A DNA stretch of 64,000 bases from Ciona savignyi (GCA_000149265.1 CH003303.1:46257-110256); one strand, 5' to 3'. Positions 10,707 through 22,179 are shown, counted from the stretch's first letter. Notes: generated by a model not told the origin, from the letters alone. Numbers and translations: made by a program.

Positions 10707-11480
10707 AAATAAGTTGATAATATGGACACACAGACTTCATATTTGGCCTACAAAACAAAATCTTTGGAATAAAAACTCAATATATGATGTGTTCTCTGAA
10801 CATACAATGTTAAATTCGCCATACTTTCTCAGCAAAAATGCCCACTGGTGCTATAATATACTGCTTAAGAGCTGAAAATGTTTCTATGTATAATTAATTA
10901 TCTTTTTTTCTTAATTAGCTTTAATGCAATGCACTTTTTTGTTTTAATCATGCAATAGTGTTAAAATTTGTTTTAATTACATTTTTACAATGTATTTTTA
11001 AAAATACTTTTTTATCATGTTTGATCTACAACAAGATTTTTTTCAATCCAAATTTAAATTCTGGTATGTGTTTTCTGTAACAAATGTGCCTTATTAACCA
11101 ACTAATTATGCTTACTGGTGCTATATAATAGTGCCAAAGAGCTAAAAAATGTTACTAAATATAATTTCTGTAACATATGTTTAACAAATGTGCCATACTT
11201 TCAAATCAATTGATGCCTACTGATGCTATGCAATACACCTTTTATGCCATTAATTATATTTTTTCTTAATAAATTTTAATGCAATTCACATTTTTATACT
11301 GGTTAATTGATTACGCAGTGGTTGAAGCCGTGTTTTGTTGACATTACTACAATGCAGTATATATAATACTTTTTTTTCTACAAAATACATGCAATAATTA
11401 TGTACAATAATTCCGCTTACCTAACATGCTTCTTTGCAAACTAAAGCACTTAATTTTGTAATCACTCAGAGTTAAGCAGA
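10707..11480. other. AT-rich interval with weak internal repetition
   Basis: No gene is seen. A block CC(C/T)ACTGGTGCTATA...AGAGCTGAAAATGTT or a relative recurs at ~10851, ~11112 and ~11214, suggesting old tandem duplication. The start of the interval is probably rhodanese 3' UTR. Confidence 0.45.
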
Positions 11481-14426
11481 ATGGTTTCAACATTAGTAGC
11501 CATATTCCATGTATATGGATTCACTCAGTCGCTGGGTTCGTTGATATTGTACGAAAAGTATGTGAGCCCTACCAGACCTGAACGATTTGGTGGCCGATGG
11601 AGGTTTTTGACTTATATTAACATGGTGAGTTTATAACTTGTGTAATTCTGCAAGAATGACTAACCGTCTTGCTGAGTAACTGTTGTGACCATAGATCTGT
11701 TGGCAGGCATTTTAAAATATGATCAGATATTATTTTTAATAATTCAAAATATCAGAAACAAGGAAGTATTTAGACAACCTAGGTGCCCACTTTTTATATA
11801 TTAGGAAAGGATAGAATATTCATGTTTATCCCTGCGAATAGGAAACTAAGGGCGTCAACACACACAGGCAATCGTCAGGTTTCCTCCAGTGTGTTGTGTA
11901 TGATACAAACATTCCTTAAAAAAAAATTTGGTCCGGCCCGTTGGTCTAACGGTTAAGTGCGTCGCCTTTCAATCGAAAGGTTTAAGGTGCGAAACTGGTC
12001 GCTAGCTAGTCGGTTGTGTCCTTGGGCAAGGCACTTTACGGACATTGCCTGAACCCAGCGGATTTATGGGTTCTACCAAATTGAAGGAACGTGTCTATCA
12101 TATACAACACACTGCAATAGCTCCGGTAACCCGACGATGGGCGCGAGGTGATCTGACGATTGCCCGTGTGTTAACCCCCTTGGTTTTCCCATTCACGGGG
12201 ATAAAGATGAATATCCTATCCTATCCTATCCTTAAATTTGGTAGAACCCATTAATCTACTGGTTTCAGGCAATGTCTTAACGTGCCTTGTACACACAACC
12301 AGATAGCTAGCAAACAGTTTCGAACCTGCAACCTTTCGGTCGGCGCTCTAAAACCAGACTAACGGATATTCTTTCTATGCAAACAAAATACATGGTACAG
12401 CTCTTCTCTACTTTTATGACCCTTTTATCAACTTTTAAAAAGGAATGTTAACAGGATAATGCTTGCAATTTTGTAGTAGTTTAATTACCAAGGATGTTTT
12501 TACTTCAGATTTACCAAGACAGAACTTTATCTTTTTAGGCACTTTATATTTGGTTTAATATTAGAATTTTCTGCAGAATTTCCAACTTGTGGTATTTACG
12601 CTGTGCATGCTGACAGACATGGCCTATCTGTTCAAGGCGAAATCACTTGGATTGAAATTGTTGAAAATACGAGATTTTTGGTTTTCAACGATCGGGCTGC
12701 CTTTTTGCATTGTAAGTCAAGTTATACTACTTTAAATCTTTTGTTTTATTTTCCTAAGTATTTCTTTGCAGTTGGTTTTACAACCACATATTTTTTTCTA
12801 GTTAATTTTCACCACATTCTGGGGAATATTCTATGTTGATCGCGAGTTGGTTTATCCAGCGGCTTTAGATGAAATCATTCCGGTTTGGATGAACCATGTC
12901 ATGGTGGGTGAAATATACTTTAACCATGTGTGTGTGGGTGAAAATACTTTAACCACAGGGTGGTGGGTCAAAAATACTTTAACCATAGGTGTGTGGGTAA
13001 AAATACTTTAACCACAGGGTGGTGGGTAAAAAATACTTTAACTATGGGTGTGTGGGTGAAAATACTTTAACCACACGATGATGGGTCAAAAATACTTTAA
13101 CCATGGGTGTGTGGGTGAAAATACTTTAACCACAGGGTGGTGAGTCAAAATACTTTAACCATGGGGTGGTGGGTAATGGCCACAATATGGATGTCACAAC
13201 TGCCAATTATTGCATAATTTATGTTTTAATGCCATAAATGGAAGAACAAAGGGGAATTGTCAGATTAACTTTAGTACAACTTATTCCCAGTCGTATTATT
13301 GTGTGTTCTGGTACAAACACTGCCAACAACCCCACAGTTTTGCATGTTTGTTATCTTTTAACCATACAGACCACTGTATTCAACATAGCATTAAATAATA
13401 TTATCTGACCCATCATCGTTACAGCATTCGTTCATCTTAATAACAGTTTTAGAACTGCTCTTCACGAAGCACTGGTATCCCACCAGATGGGTTGGGATGT
13501 GTGTGAGCTCTGCTACTTCCCTTGCATACCTGGCCTGGTATGTTCACTCATTATCATCTATATTGTCCTGTAAATCTTACATTTGTGACATTATTTTTGT
13601 ACTTTGGTTTTAAAAGGTGCGTATTTATAGGTTATTGCAGTGCAGTATTAAACTGACATCTTTTAGTTCAAACTTTCTGTCATTTGACAAGCCTTCTTTC
13701 TCTATATTTCTTTACTACAAGGCTTTTTCTTAATATTCCATTCAAGAAGGTTAAACAAAAAAACATTTAATGGCCGTTGTTAGGTTAAGATATACCTGTT
13801 ATATCTCCGTTATTGGGATAAAAAATTGGGATAGGGTTTTTATTATATGGGAAATCATCAGATTACATTGTGACCACTATATGATTGCAGTGTGTTACAT
13901 TTTATTGGGACATTCTTTAGGTGTTAGTGCAACACATCATTACACTGGGTCACGATGTTGACAGCTAAGTACTTTGGCACAAGGACACAACTGGCTAGCC
14001 ATGGACCAGTTTAGATCCTGCATCCATTTTTTTAAAGAATGATGTTCCCACCAAGCAATTCAGTTAAACCAGTATTATAAATAATGTATTGTTTGTAGGA
14101 TTCTTCACATCCACGCGGTAACGGGTGACTGGGTGTATCCGATATTAGAAGAACTACAGGGAGGAGCGTTTATTCTGTTCATCTTCGTCCTATTTCTGCT
14201 CCAGTCCGCCCTCTATGTCATTGGAGAGGTGCTTAACAGGGCGACAGGTGAGATTTGCTCAGTTTGTTTTATGGGGTTGCAGAAGAAATACAGGTGTTGT
14301 CAGTTATCACATTGTTGTGTGCCTTGTTAATATATAATAAGAAAAATTGAAAAATTGAATAATTTTAACTCCTTATTCAATGCAGGAGAATATGAAGAAA
14401 AAGAAAAATCGAAAAAGAAGAAATAA
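11481..14426 (+). CDS. AIG1: AIG1/ADTRP-family membrane hydrolase, six exons
   Basis: The exons are 11481-11624, 12577-12711, 12802-12903, 13425-13537, 14099-14247 and 14386-14426. All have GT-AG borders and matching phases, giving 227 residues (family ~230-245). Family signatures are GGRWRFLTYIN, TLCMLTDMAYL, IPVWMNHVMH, TGDWVYPILE and LYVIGEVLN. AIG1 and ADTRP are multi-pass membrane threonine hydrolases that cleave fatty-acid esters of hydroxy fatty acids. Thr44 and His128 sit where the catalytic Thr/His pair lies in the family, and His128 is the first codon of exon 4. The tail is lysine-rich and ends in KKKK, which satisfies a KKxx ER-retrieval signal. I cannot decide between AIG1 and ADTRP orthology. 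Introns 1 and 3 hold SINEs and a minisatellite. Confidence 0.9.
11804..11927 (-). mobile_element. SINE 3' fragment (minus)
   Basis: A tail GGAAAGGATAGAATATTCATG is followed by the GGGCGTCAACACAC and CAGTGTGTTGTGTATGAT segments of the composite SINE. The head is absent. It abuts the full plus-strand copy at 11931. Confidence 0.7.
11931..12231 (+). mobile_element. near-complete tRNA-headed composite SINE
   Basis: This is a ~300-bp reference copy. It has a tRNA-like head with an A box (TTGGTCTAACGGTTAAG) and a degenerate B box (AGGTGCGAAACTGG). The body contains TTGGGCAAGGCACTTTACG and CACACTGCAATAGCTCCGG. The 3' tail is (TATCC)n. The layout agrees with the composite SINE described from Ciona (Cics-1), but the identity was not checked by alignment. 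It lies in intron 1 of the AIG1-like gene. Confidence 0.85.
12229..12366 (-). mobile_element. SINE 5' half (minus), fused to the preceding copy
   Basis: It runs from the AAATTTGGTAGAACCCATTAAT body segment through the reversed head (GAACCTGCAACCTTTCGG). It begins directly after the (TATCC)n tail of the plus-strand copy, so the two are joined tail to body. Confidence 0.7.
12898..13175 (+). repeat. minisatellite starting at the exon 3 donor of the AIG1-like gene
   Basis: About nine 29-30-bp units follow one another from the splice donor. Two unit types alternate: CCATGGGTGTGTGGGTGAAA and CCACAGGGTGGTGGGTCAAA, each followed by AATACTTTAA. This makes a ~59-bp higher-order period. The first unit overlaps the exon 3 / intron border (ATG|GTGGGT), so donor-like GTGGGT motifs are repeated into the intron. 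Confidence 0.85.
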
Positions 14427-15067
14427 TTATTTATTCTGTGATTTTAGAATTTTCCTTTTAATTTATTGCTAACTTGTTAGAGGTTATAGTGACATTATAA
14501 ACAAATCAAACCTGCCTCCTTGTGTCCTGTTTCAATCGCTGCTGTTCGTACATGATTCTTTTGCGCAGTATAACAATCCTTATTCGAAATATTAGAATGA
14601 AATATACAGAGTTTGGGTTTCGGTTTGTACAGCATTTAATAGACAGGGTTGCACCACATATAAGCGGTGTGGGAAATGTGCGTTAAAAGGTTTGCACAAG
14701 GACCACTGTGTAGCCCAGTGGTTCTCAATATTTTGGACCTCGTGGCGTATGCAAGACCAATTACGAACGCGAACGGGCGCACCTTGCATGGGAGTTCCAA
14801 ACAATATGCTAACTACTCAAAACGTTACAATGGAAAAGAACGAACTAGACACAACCATTTAGTAGTTTATGTTCGATGCACCTTGTGTTGTACACGGAGG
14901 CATTATTGGAAAAACGGATACTTTTTGTTTTTCTAATTATTTTTGTATTGTTATTCTGTTTTCGTCAAATGTTTTGACATGTGAGTCTTTACCGTACGAA
15001 ATTATCTACCAGTTATCCGAAAATTAAATATAGTTAACATGACCTAGATATGTCGAAACCTTAAGTA

Positions 15068-15611
15068 AGCCTGTTTACATGGGCAAATTTTGCGAGTTAA
15101 CTCGCATCGCTAACCCGGTTAAATTTGACGCACGCATTGCGTCATAACGGTTCAGTGGTTATGCGCGTTTCCAATCGGGTTTTCTTAACTCGCTCGTGCA
15201 TGGTAGGTTAACTCGCACTCGTCATTCATTTGGATACAAGCATGTGCAGGTAGGTGGTTTAATGTTTCGTTTCAAGTTATGCTTGTTGGATGACTGAAGT
15301 GAAATTACTGTTACCATAACTATTATTATTTTTTTTATACTTTATGTAGTTTGTTAAACGTAGGAATATTTATAGCCTAACCTATATAAAATTTCCTTCA
15401 TTTGTATAAACGAAATAACTGTAAACTTGTTCGTGCAACATTTTATTGAAATTGTACAAAATTAGAAGATAAATTAACAAACAACAACTAAATGCGGGCT
15501 ACATAAACGCTCCATGTAAATTGAACTGCTTAGCGCGTAAAGAGGGGAATACCCAAGATGCGAACCAAAGCGAGTTAACTCGCATCGCATACCCGATCAT
15601 GTAAATGGGCT
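15068..15611. mobile_element. MITE-like element with inverted termini and TA duplication
   Basis: The left end AGCCTGTTTACATGGGCAAA matches the inverse of the right end (CATGTAAATGGGCT), each followed inward by a GCGAGTTAACTCGC palindrome. Both sides are flanked by TA (15066-15067, 15612-15613). Its 544-bp interior has no transposase. The TA duplication suggests Tc1/mariner-like mobilisation, which is tentative. Confidence 0.65.
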
Positions 15612-16194
15612 TAATGTAGGCCTAGGTCTTAAGTAAATATACTTATATTCCCTGTGTATAAAACAGCTAAAATTTAAAACCAGCATAAATCATTTTTTTA
15701 ATGGGAACAAATTTTAATGGGAATAAAATAGATTTGGATACCCCGTACCTACCATATACCATTTAAGGGAAACCCCTCAACATTCAAGCACACTTAAACC
15801 AGTAATAAGTTTGTTTTAACGCCCCAGAAATAAAATGAACTAATGAGTTTGACCTTATGAATGTGTTAGAATATATGTATTTAATATGCAGTGCCAAATT
15901 TTGGGTGAATCACGAAGGGAAAAATTTCCGTCAGGATCAAAAAAAAGGCTGTAGATAGGTTGTAGCTGATTAATAGATTTTTGTGCGGTCGGATTTGACA
16001 AATGGTAGCCTCTTAATCATTTAAATGTAACAATGGTGGTAATTTCCTGATGCTTGTGCAGCCCATTTTGTAAGGCCAGTTTGTATTGAACAGAAAAAGA
16101 GAATTAATTGACTCACAGCAATTCAGCTTCGATAACCCGTCGATAGACACGAGATAATGACGAGTAATGACTGTGTTGGAAGGTGTGTTTAGAT

Positions 16195-16498
16195 CAGGGA
16201 TGTCCAACCTGCGGCCCGCCTGAGATTTTTGTGCGGCCCTCTAGTCATTTTCACTCCAAGTAGTATTTTGCACTTCGAATCTTAGCCTAATTAACATGTA
16301 TCAGTCAGCTTTTAGCGGCGCAGTAATAGTAGGCTGTAAGTATGGGAGCAACATGAATAAAGGATTATATATAGCTATAATGGTTTTTAATTGCTTCTTT
16401 ATGTACCAATTTTTCTTGAAATTTAATAGGTTCTGCGGCCAATTGAATTATTTCAAGTGACAATGCGGGCCACTACAATAAACGGTTGGACATCCCTG
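16195..16498. mobile_element. non-autonomous hAT-type element
   Basis: The termini are a perfect 15-bp inverted pair: CAGGGATGTCCAACC at the left and GGTTGGACATCCCTG at the right. Subterminal TGCGGCCCGC is typical of hAT MITEs. The flanks GTTTAGAT and GTTTATAC are a decayed 8-bp target duplication (6 of 8 match). There is no coding capacity. Confidence 0.8.
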
Positions 16499-17113
16499 GT
16501 TTATACGAACTTATTTTCTAACGCGTAAGTTGCCTTTACAATAATCATTGTTACCTTCGCGGGTAACAAGAGGGTGGAGTAAAGGGTTTATAGTTTGAAA
16601 ATAATCGTAGAATCAAAAACAGTTTATGTCATCTAGTTATAGTTGATGGTAAGGGTTGATACGGTGATAATAGTTGTTACGATAATACGGTTTTCTGTTG
16701 TAAATAAAATAAATTAGTCGACTAGTCAGTGTAAATCATATCGAGTCCGTGTAAATCATAAGTTGAGCTTCTATCGGTATGGAAAATGCGGTATTAGAAT
16801 AAAAATCGTACACTGCAGGTGATACAGTAACCAATTTAGAAAGAAAGAAATCCATGCCCTGCGGTCTTATCTGGGCGGTTTCAACACAATTGCCTATTAT
16901 TACGTACAACGATTATAACGCAAATTATTATGGTTTAATATAGACATCATGTAAACAAATTGAATAAATATTGGGTAAAGATATCTTACGACTTTTTTTT
17001 CATAGTGATCCAACAGACACATTTAATCAACTTAATCCTTAATTCTGAAATGTACTGTGTTACCCGGTATACTTTTAAAAAATCTTGAGTGAAAAAATGA
17101 TTGTATGTCTGTT

Positions 17114-17315
17114 ATAAAAGGCCTTGGTCAAGGCACTTTATGGACATCTTTAAAACTAATGGATTAATGTGTTCAACCAATTTTTAAGAAAGTCAATTAT
17201 ATACAACGTACTGCTTTAAGTAACCTGGCGATAGGCGCAATGTTATCTGTCGGTTTTAGTGTGATCACTCACCCCTTTGCCTTTTCCCCGAGCATAATAA
17301 AATGAACATCCTATA
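17114..17315 (+). mobile_element. decayed SINE body
   Basis: It keeps CTTGGTCAAGGCACTTTATGGACAT and the ATACAACGTACTGC...CCCCTTTGCCTTTTCC order of the SINE body. The head is lost and the TATCC tail is poor. Confidence 0.55.
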
Positions 17316-18429
17316 CATATACAACCAGACGGAACATTGTTACATAGGAAAAAAATATCTGTTTAACTGCACATAAATAAAAAAAAGTTGTATTGGATAA
17401 CTCAGTGAACCATTAGTTTATGCTTGTAAAAAGGCACAGTGTACAAAATATAACAATTGTGGGTATGAACCGTACTTCAGAGTGCATTCAATATGTTTAT
17501 ACAAATGGTTGTGGTTTTGTAGTTTTTCCACTCTTTAGTTTTGTATAATGTTTTTGTAATTTTTGGTATTATCATTATATGCTGCAACACGTGAGGCAAT
17601 AGCTATGCTAAACAATAACTTTTCAATTTTGGCGTGTTTTAACTACTGTCGTTTAGTTTTCTTTATTATCGATTGGAGAAAATGATACAAAATAAATTTA
17701 ACCACTAAAACTATCAAATTAAAACAAAATTTTAGTTTGCATTGTAAGATAGAGATTTAATTTGACACCCGCGAAAGAACAAATGTTCTTTAAAGCAAAC
17801 AAATTAATGATTAACCGTATTGGTCACAGTGCAAATTTTAACTTAAGAATAGTTTCGCGGTTGTGCTACAAGAACAAATAATTCTTAACATTCTAGGACC
17901 ATAGTTAAGTTTTTAAAACAAGTGAAGTCTAAGTTCTCGTGCAATAAAATGCATTTTTTGTTTTTATAATGCGGTTATCAGCAAATACGGTATGTGCTTA
18001 CGTATTGCAAGACGTTTCTTGTTTATTATTTGGTCTTATTTCTAGTAGTGAGACGACGAGCGAAAACGTATATAGCGCATTACTGTTCGTAGGCTTACAG
18101 GTTTACATCAATTTAAATGTAAACAAGGTTTTATACAGTTTGTGTGTCGAGTTGTAGTTAATCTGCGCTAGTTGCCAGTTTTAGGAAAACTAACTAATTT
18201 TGTAATAAACTATGTTTTTACCAAACTGTTTTAAGGTTGATACTCTCTGAAAACGCATTGCAGACGTACAATAATAATGTATGCAAAAAGAAAAGAAGGA
18301 TATAGTGAAGTTAAACGATAAATATAATAAATTTACCCGTATAAGCACTGATCTTAATGCCTTGACCTTATGTTTGGTAACTGCAGATTCTTAGTAATAT
18401 TCCAAAACTGTATTGAGTAAAATAGCAAC

Positions 18430-20468
18430 ATGAAAGTAATTGTAGCCGGGTTTTCCAAAACCGGCACAAAGTCCATGACAAGTGCACTTCGCGAACTTGG
18501 CTTCACAGTTTACGACTTCCCGGAACACTTCAGCGAACATCAACAGGAATGGAAAGAGATTTTACAATCGGGAAATAACCCAGACATCTTCCGGGAAATG
18601 TACAAAGACGTCGACGCAGTAGTTGATGCTCCTGCTTTTGCGTATTGGAAGGAAATTCATGACGTGTTCCCGGATGCGAAGGTTTGTTCACCTGCTGTGG
18701 TATATACCTACTCGATGCAGTTGCGCCACCACTAAGTACCTCATCTGTATACCATAAATTGTCTGCTAAAATTTCGTCGCGCTGCTCTCTAAGCTATATT
18801 TATCTTTCCGGAAAAAGTAATCCTATATAAGAGCAATGTTCGCAAAGTTCCTTGTCCAACGAGACATGCTTTTTAGCAAATAACGCTTATTTGGTATATA
18901 AAATGGAACAATGGTTGTGTTGAGTCGTCTTCCAGTATAAGCAGATCGATTTAGGGTAAAGGTGGAAATTGTTTATGAACATATTTTACCACAGATCATT
19001 CTCACTACATGCGAGGAGTCGCGTTGGTTTGAAAAGTGGCAACGACAATTCGCAAAAGCCGCGACCAATAGTGTCTACCGCGTGCTTACTGTTCTCTCCC
19101 CAACCGCGTACCAATTCAATGTTCATACTACTCGCACAGGTTGGCTACTTCACTCGTAATGTATGAACTAAGCACATCTATAATACTTCTTACAGTAAAG
19201 TCGGTATACGGGATACATAAACCATGGAGGCCGATAGGTTTCAACGATTATACGTTGAACAAGATGATGTCAACAAGAATATTCAGAGCACACAATGCTG
19301 ATGTTATACAGGTAACGGGTCACGTTTGGAAATAAGACAACCTGTTTTTGTCCTCTTTTTGTTGCGCTTTATGCTCTAGATTTGATCTGTCGACGAGAAG
19401 TTCCAATTCAGATAAGACTTGGTGAATGTATATCCGATAACCATTGTTGTTAAAAATATATGTTACCATTGTTGTTAAAAATATATGATATATGTTAAAA
19501 ATATACCCTTAAAAATATATCCTGAGGGAAATACCCTAAAAATTAAGATTTTTCCCTGATTCATAATTGTGACAGACACGCTATGTCGTACCGACATCTC
19601 CCACAAGGAGTTATCAAATTGACTGAATCAACAAATATTGTTAGTTAAAATTTCTAATAAAAAATAAGCGGCTGGAAACTTTCTTCGACTGTATTTGCTT
19701 GGAAGAAACTCGAGCATTTTTCCTAGATCAGCTTATACCCTTTGCATAATCCAAGTGATTATTGTTTAAACGTTTGAGCTAATGACCTTTAGACTAAGTG
19801 CTGCTGTTTTGAATCCTTCATAATACAGGCCCCAAATGTAGTATCAGTCTCCGGTAATGATTTGGCAAACATTGTAACAATATGTCAAAATGAATCATTA
19901 TCACAGTGTAAGGTGACATAAACACACCATTATATGATGTCTATTTTATAAAGCGGATTCTTTTTGGAGGGGTTTACGGAGATCCCATATATCTATGTTT
20001 CAGCATTGATTATTTGCATACAGGTTTGTTTTCTGCTTCATGGTACGCAGAAGTTACCTTGTTCATGTTTATGTCTTGCACATCACACATACGGACGACA
20101 AATGTGCACAAATAATTATATTTTGAATATATATGTTATTAGAATAATTATATTTTGTCTATGTTATTAAAAATATTATATTTTAATTATTTTATTAGAA
20201 CGCTCCAGCTGGCAAATTATTACAATTCAACGTGAAGCAGGGATGGGCTCCCCTTTGTAAATTCCTTGAAGTCCCTACACCAGAAAAGCCCTTCCCGCAC
20301 AAGAACGTAGGAGGAACTGTCTTGAATGACTTGATCGCAGAGAACCCGACCTTTCAGAAAATGAAAAACGAGATGATCGTATCATCGGGGCTCCTGGCTG
20401 GTGCTGTGTTGGTCGGAGGCTGGAGAGTGTGGGCGCGGTTTGCTAGAAGGAAACATGTAAAAAAGTGA
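18430..20468 (+). CDS. sulfotransferase-like P-loop protein with C-terminal anchor, four exons
   Basis: The exons are 18430-18681, 18995-19139, 19196-19311 and 20199-20468, giving 260 residues with consistent phases (0, 1, 0). The N-terminus MKVIVAGFSKTGTKSM carries the PAPS-binding P-loop (residues 7-15), as in the Sulfotransfer_4-type family. Further family-like segments are DAPAFAYWKEIHDVFPDAK, ESRWFEKW, HNADVIQ and the FNVKQGWAPLCKFLEVPTP block before the end. Residues ~231-249 form a hydrophobic helix followed by a basic tail (ARFARRKHVKK), which suggests a tail-anchored ER or Golgi protein. The substrate is unknown. Intron 2 is only 56 bp, with the slightly unusual donor GTTGGC. Intron 3 ends in an AT-rich stretch. 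Confidence 0.8.
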
Positions 20469-20730
20469 ACCATTCTATATGATTCTACGGTTAATTGTTT
20501 TTCTTGATTGTTATATTTCTCTGTTGAATGATTTAATAAAACTATTTATCTGAAGTCCTAATTGTCTGTTTATACATTAGAATCATTTTGGCCCATTTGG
20601 GAAAAGGAACAGACATGTTTTTTGTCCGTTTTTTTTTATTCTTCAAACGCTTGACAGCCATGCCATGTCGCCCGACATCTACCAGAAGTCTCTAAAACCA
20701 ATTAAAACGTTAAATAGCATTAAATAATTA

Positions 20731-21027
20731 GGATAGGGATAGGATATTCATCTTTATCCACGTGAATGGGAAAACTAAGGGGGTTAACACACGGGCAATC
20801 GTCAGATCACCTCCCGCCCATCGTCGGGTTACCGGAGCTATTGCAGTGTGTTGTATATGATAGACACGTTCCTTCAATTTGGTAGAACCCATTAATCCGC
20901 TGGGTTCGGGCAATGTCCGTTAAGTGCCTTGCCCAAGGACACAACCGACTAGCTAGCTACCAGTTTCGCATCTTCAACCTTTCGATTGAAAGGCGACGCA
21001 CTTAACCGTTAGACCAACGGGCCGGAC
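20731..21027 (-). mobile_element. near-complete SINE (minus)
   Basis: This is a full-length reverse copy: the GGATAGGGATAGGATATTC tail is at the left, and the head with CGATTGAAAGGCGACGCAC and TTAGACCAACGGGCCGGAC is at the right. It is very close to the copy at 11931. Confidence 0.85.
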
Positions 21028-21772
21028 TAATTGTTAGATAACATAATGTAGATATGTATAAACTTAATTTTTTGCTAATAGGCCAATTTACACCTTATTA
21101 GCTAACATTTCTACCGTCGCTTTCCGTCTTAAATTCTCTAAAAACTAAGAATATAGGGCATAAAATGCCTAATATGCAGAAAAATAACCGTCGTGGTAAA
21201 TTTTCGGTGGAATTACATTTCTCCGGATTTCCCGTATAACCGTTACATATATGGGTATGGAGCGTAGGCATACGTTTGCTTCGTATTCAGCCAAACCTTT
21301 TGTAGCCAAAAATTTCAAAAATATACTTTTACACATTTATGATTTATGATGTCTGGAGATTTCCTTGATATTTGTAATAAAAGGCCATAGCGAGAAAATG
21401 ACTTGTCTTTTAGCATTATGGAACCTTATAACCTGATTGTAAAATCCATTTTTACAAAATATCGGAGAAGACGGTATGGTATGTCTATCACGGGCGTTAC
21501 AGAAAAAAAGGAAAAAAAGGTAAATAAAAGAAGTCCCCTTTAGAACATAAAAATCAAGTAGGCTAAACAGTATGGTTACTAAATTTCGCAAAAATGTCCA
21601 CAGCAAGTTATTTCATATTGTAGCATTGAGCATCCCTTTCCCTTACTTAATCCTATCGCTTTATTTTATTCACAACGCGATACGATTTATATAGGTTTCT
21701 TTTATTAATTTTGATTGCGACAAAGTAACTTAAAGTTTTGTTCTTCATGTCGACTTAGTTCCTTCAGAGTGC

Positions 21773-22063
21773 TCACTCTTCGTTGTCGTTGGTTTCCGCC
21801 TCATCGGCTTCCATTTCTGAAAGCAATATTAGTTAGGCCTCCTGGTATACACACCAATGCTTACACACATTTCAATATGGTAGGTCCAGTGCTTTCATGT
21901 AAATACTACCTGGCATTTCTTGTTGTTCTTCCTTTTGGTTCCATACCCAGCGTCTGCGTCTGCGAGTAACTCTGCGACGGCGGCGACGACGACGCCAAGC
22001 GTCAGATTCTTCAGTCATCAGAAGCACGAGTGCGAGAAGGAGTACGAAGAGAGCCTTATTCAT
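21773..22063 (-). CDS. arginine-rich secreted peptide, copy A (minus)
   Basis: Two coding exons, 22063-21910 and 21816-21773, are joined in phase 1 and give 65 residues. A noncoding first exon ends at 22123 with donor GTAAGT. The protein has a signal peptide (MNKALFVLLLALVLLMTEESDA). A mature start at Trp is likely. It is followed by eight Arg, VT, five Arg and an aromatic WVW. A Glu/Gln-rich stretch and an acidic C-terminus (EADEAETNDNEE) follow. The order signal, cationic core, acidic tail is that of tunicate antimicrobial prepropeptides (clavanin and Ciona MAM types), but the sequence is not one I recognise. An antimicrobial role is an inference. It is head to head with copy B. Confidence 0.75.
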
Positions 22064-22173
22064 CTGCAAAATTCATCGTTGTCACCAAAACAGCTTCTGT
22101 TAAGATAAATTAAGATACTTACCTTTGTAGTAGTCTTTCAAGAAAGATAATTTTGTTTGATTGAGGGTTGGAA

Positions 22174-22179
22174 TTTATA
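22174..22179 (-). promoter_or_regulatory. TATA box of peptide copy A
   Basis: TATAAA on the minus strand lies ~50 bp before the donor of the noncoding first exon. It follows the same GCTTCTGC context as the TATATATA of copies B to D. Confidence 0.65.

Larger units (their letters stand above)
14427..18429. other. 4-kb intergenic region, no gene recognised
   Basis: No ORF with family features or convincing exon chain is seen. Contents are a hAT-type terminal sequence CAGTGGTTCTCAA at ~14719 without a clear partner, the MITE-like elements at 15068 and 16195, and a decayed SINE at 17114. The last ~400 bp should hold the promoter of the gene at 18430. No clear TATA box was found. Confidence 0.5.

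Noticed and set aside
11940..12010. tRNA gene
   Set aside because: A and B boxes are present, but the cloverleaf is imperfect and continuous with the SINE body. The same holds for the other tRNA-like heads.
12898..13175. CRISPR-like repeat array
   Set aside because: Units are contiguous with no unique spacers, inside a eukaryotic intron.
14717..15060. A complete hAT element starting at CAGTGGTTCTCAA
   Set aside because: No matching inverted end or target duplication was found within a few kilobases, so only a fragment is likely.
17969..18157. Small ORF just upstream of the sulfotransferase-like gene
   Set aside because: No domain, no splice support and low-complexity composition.
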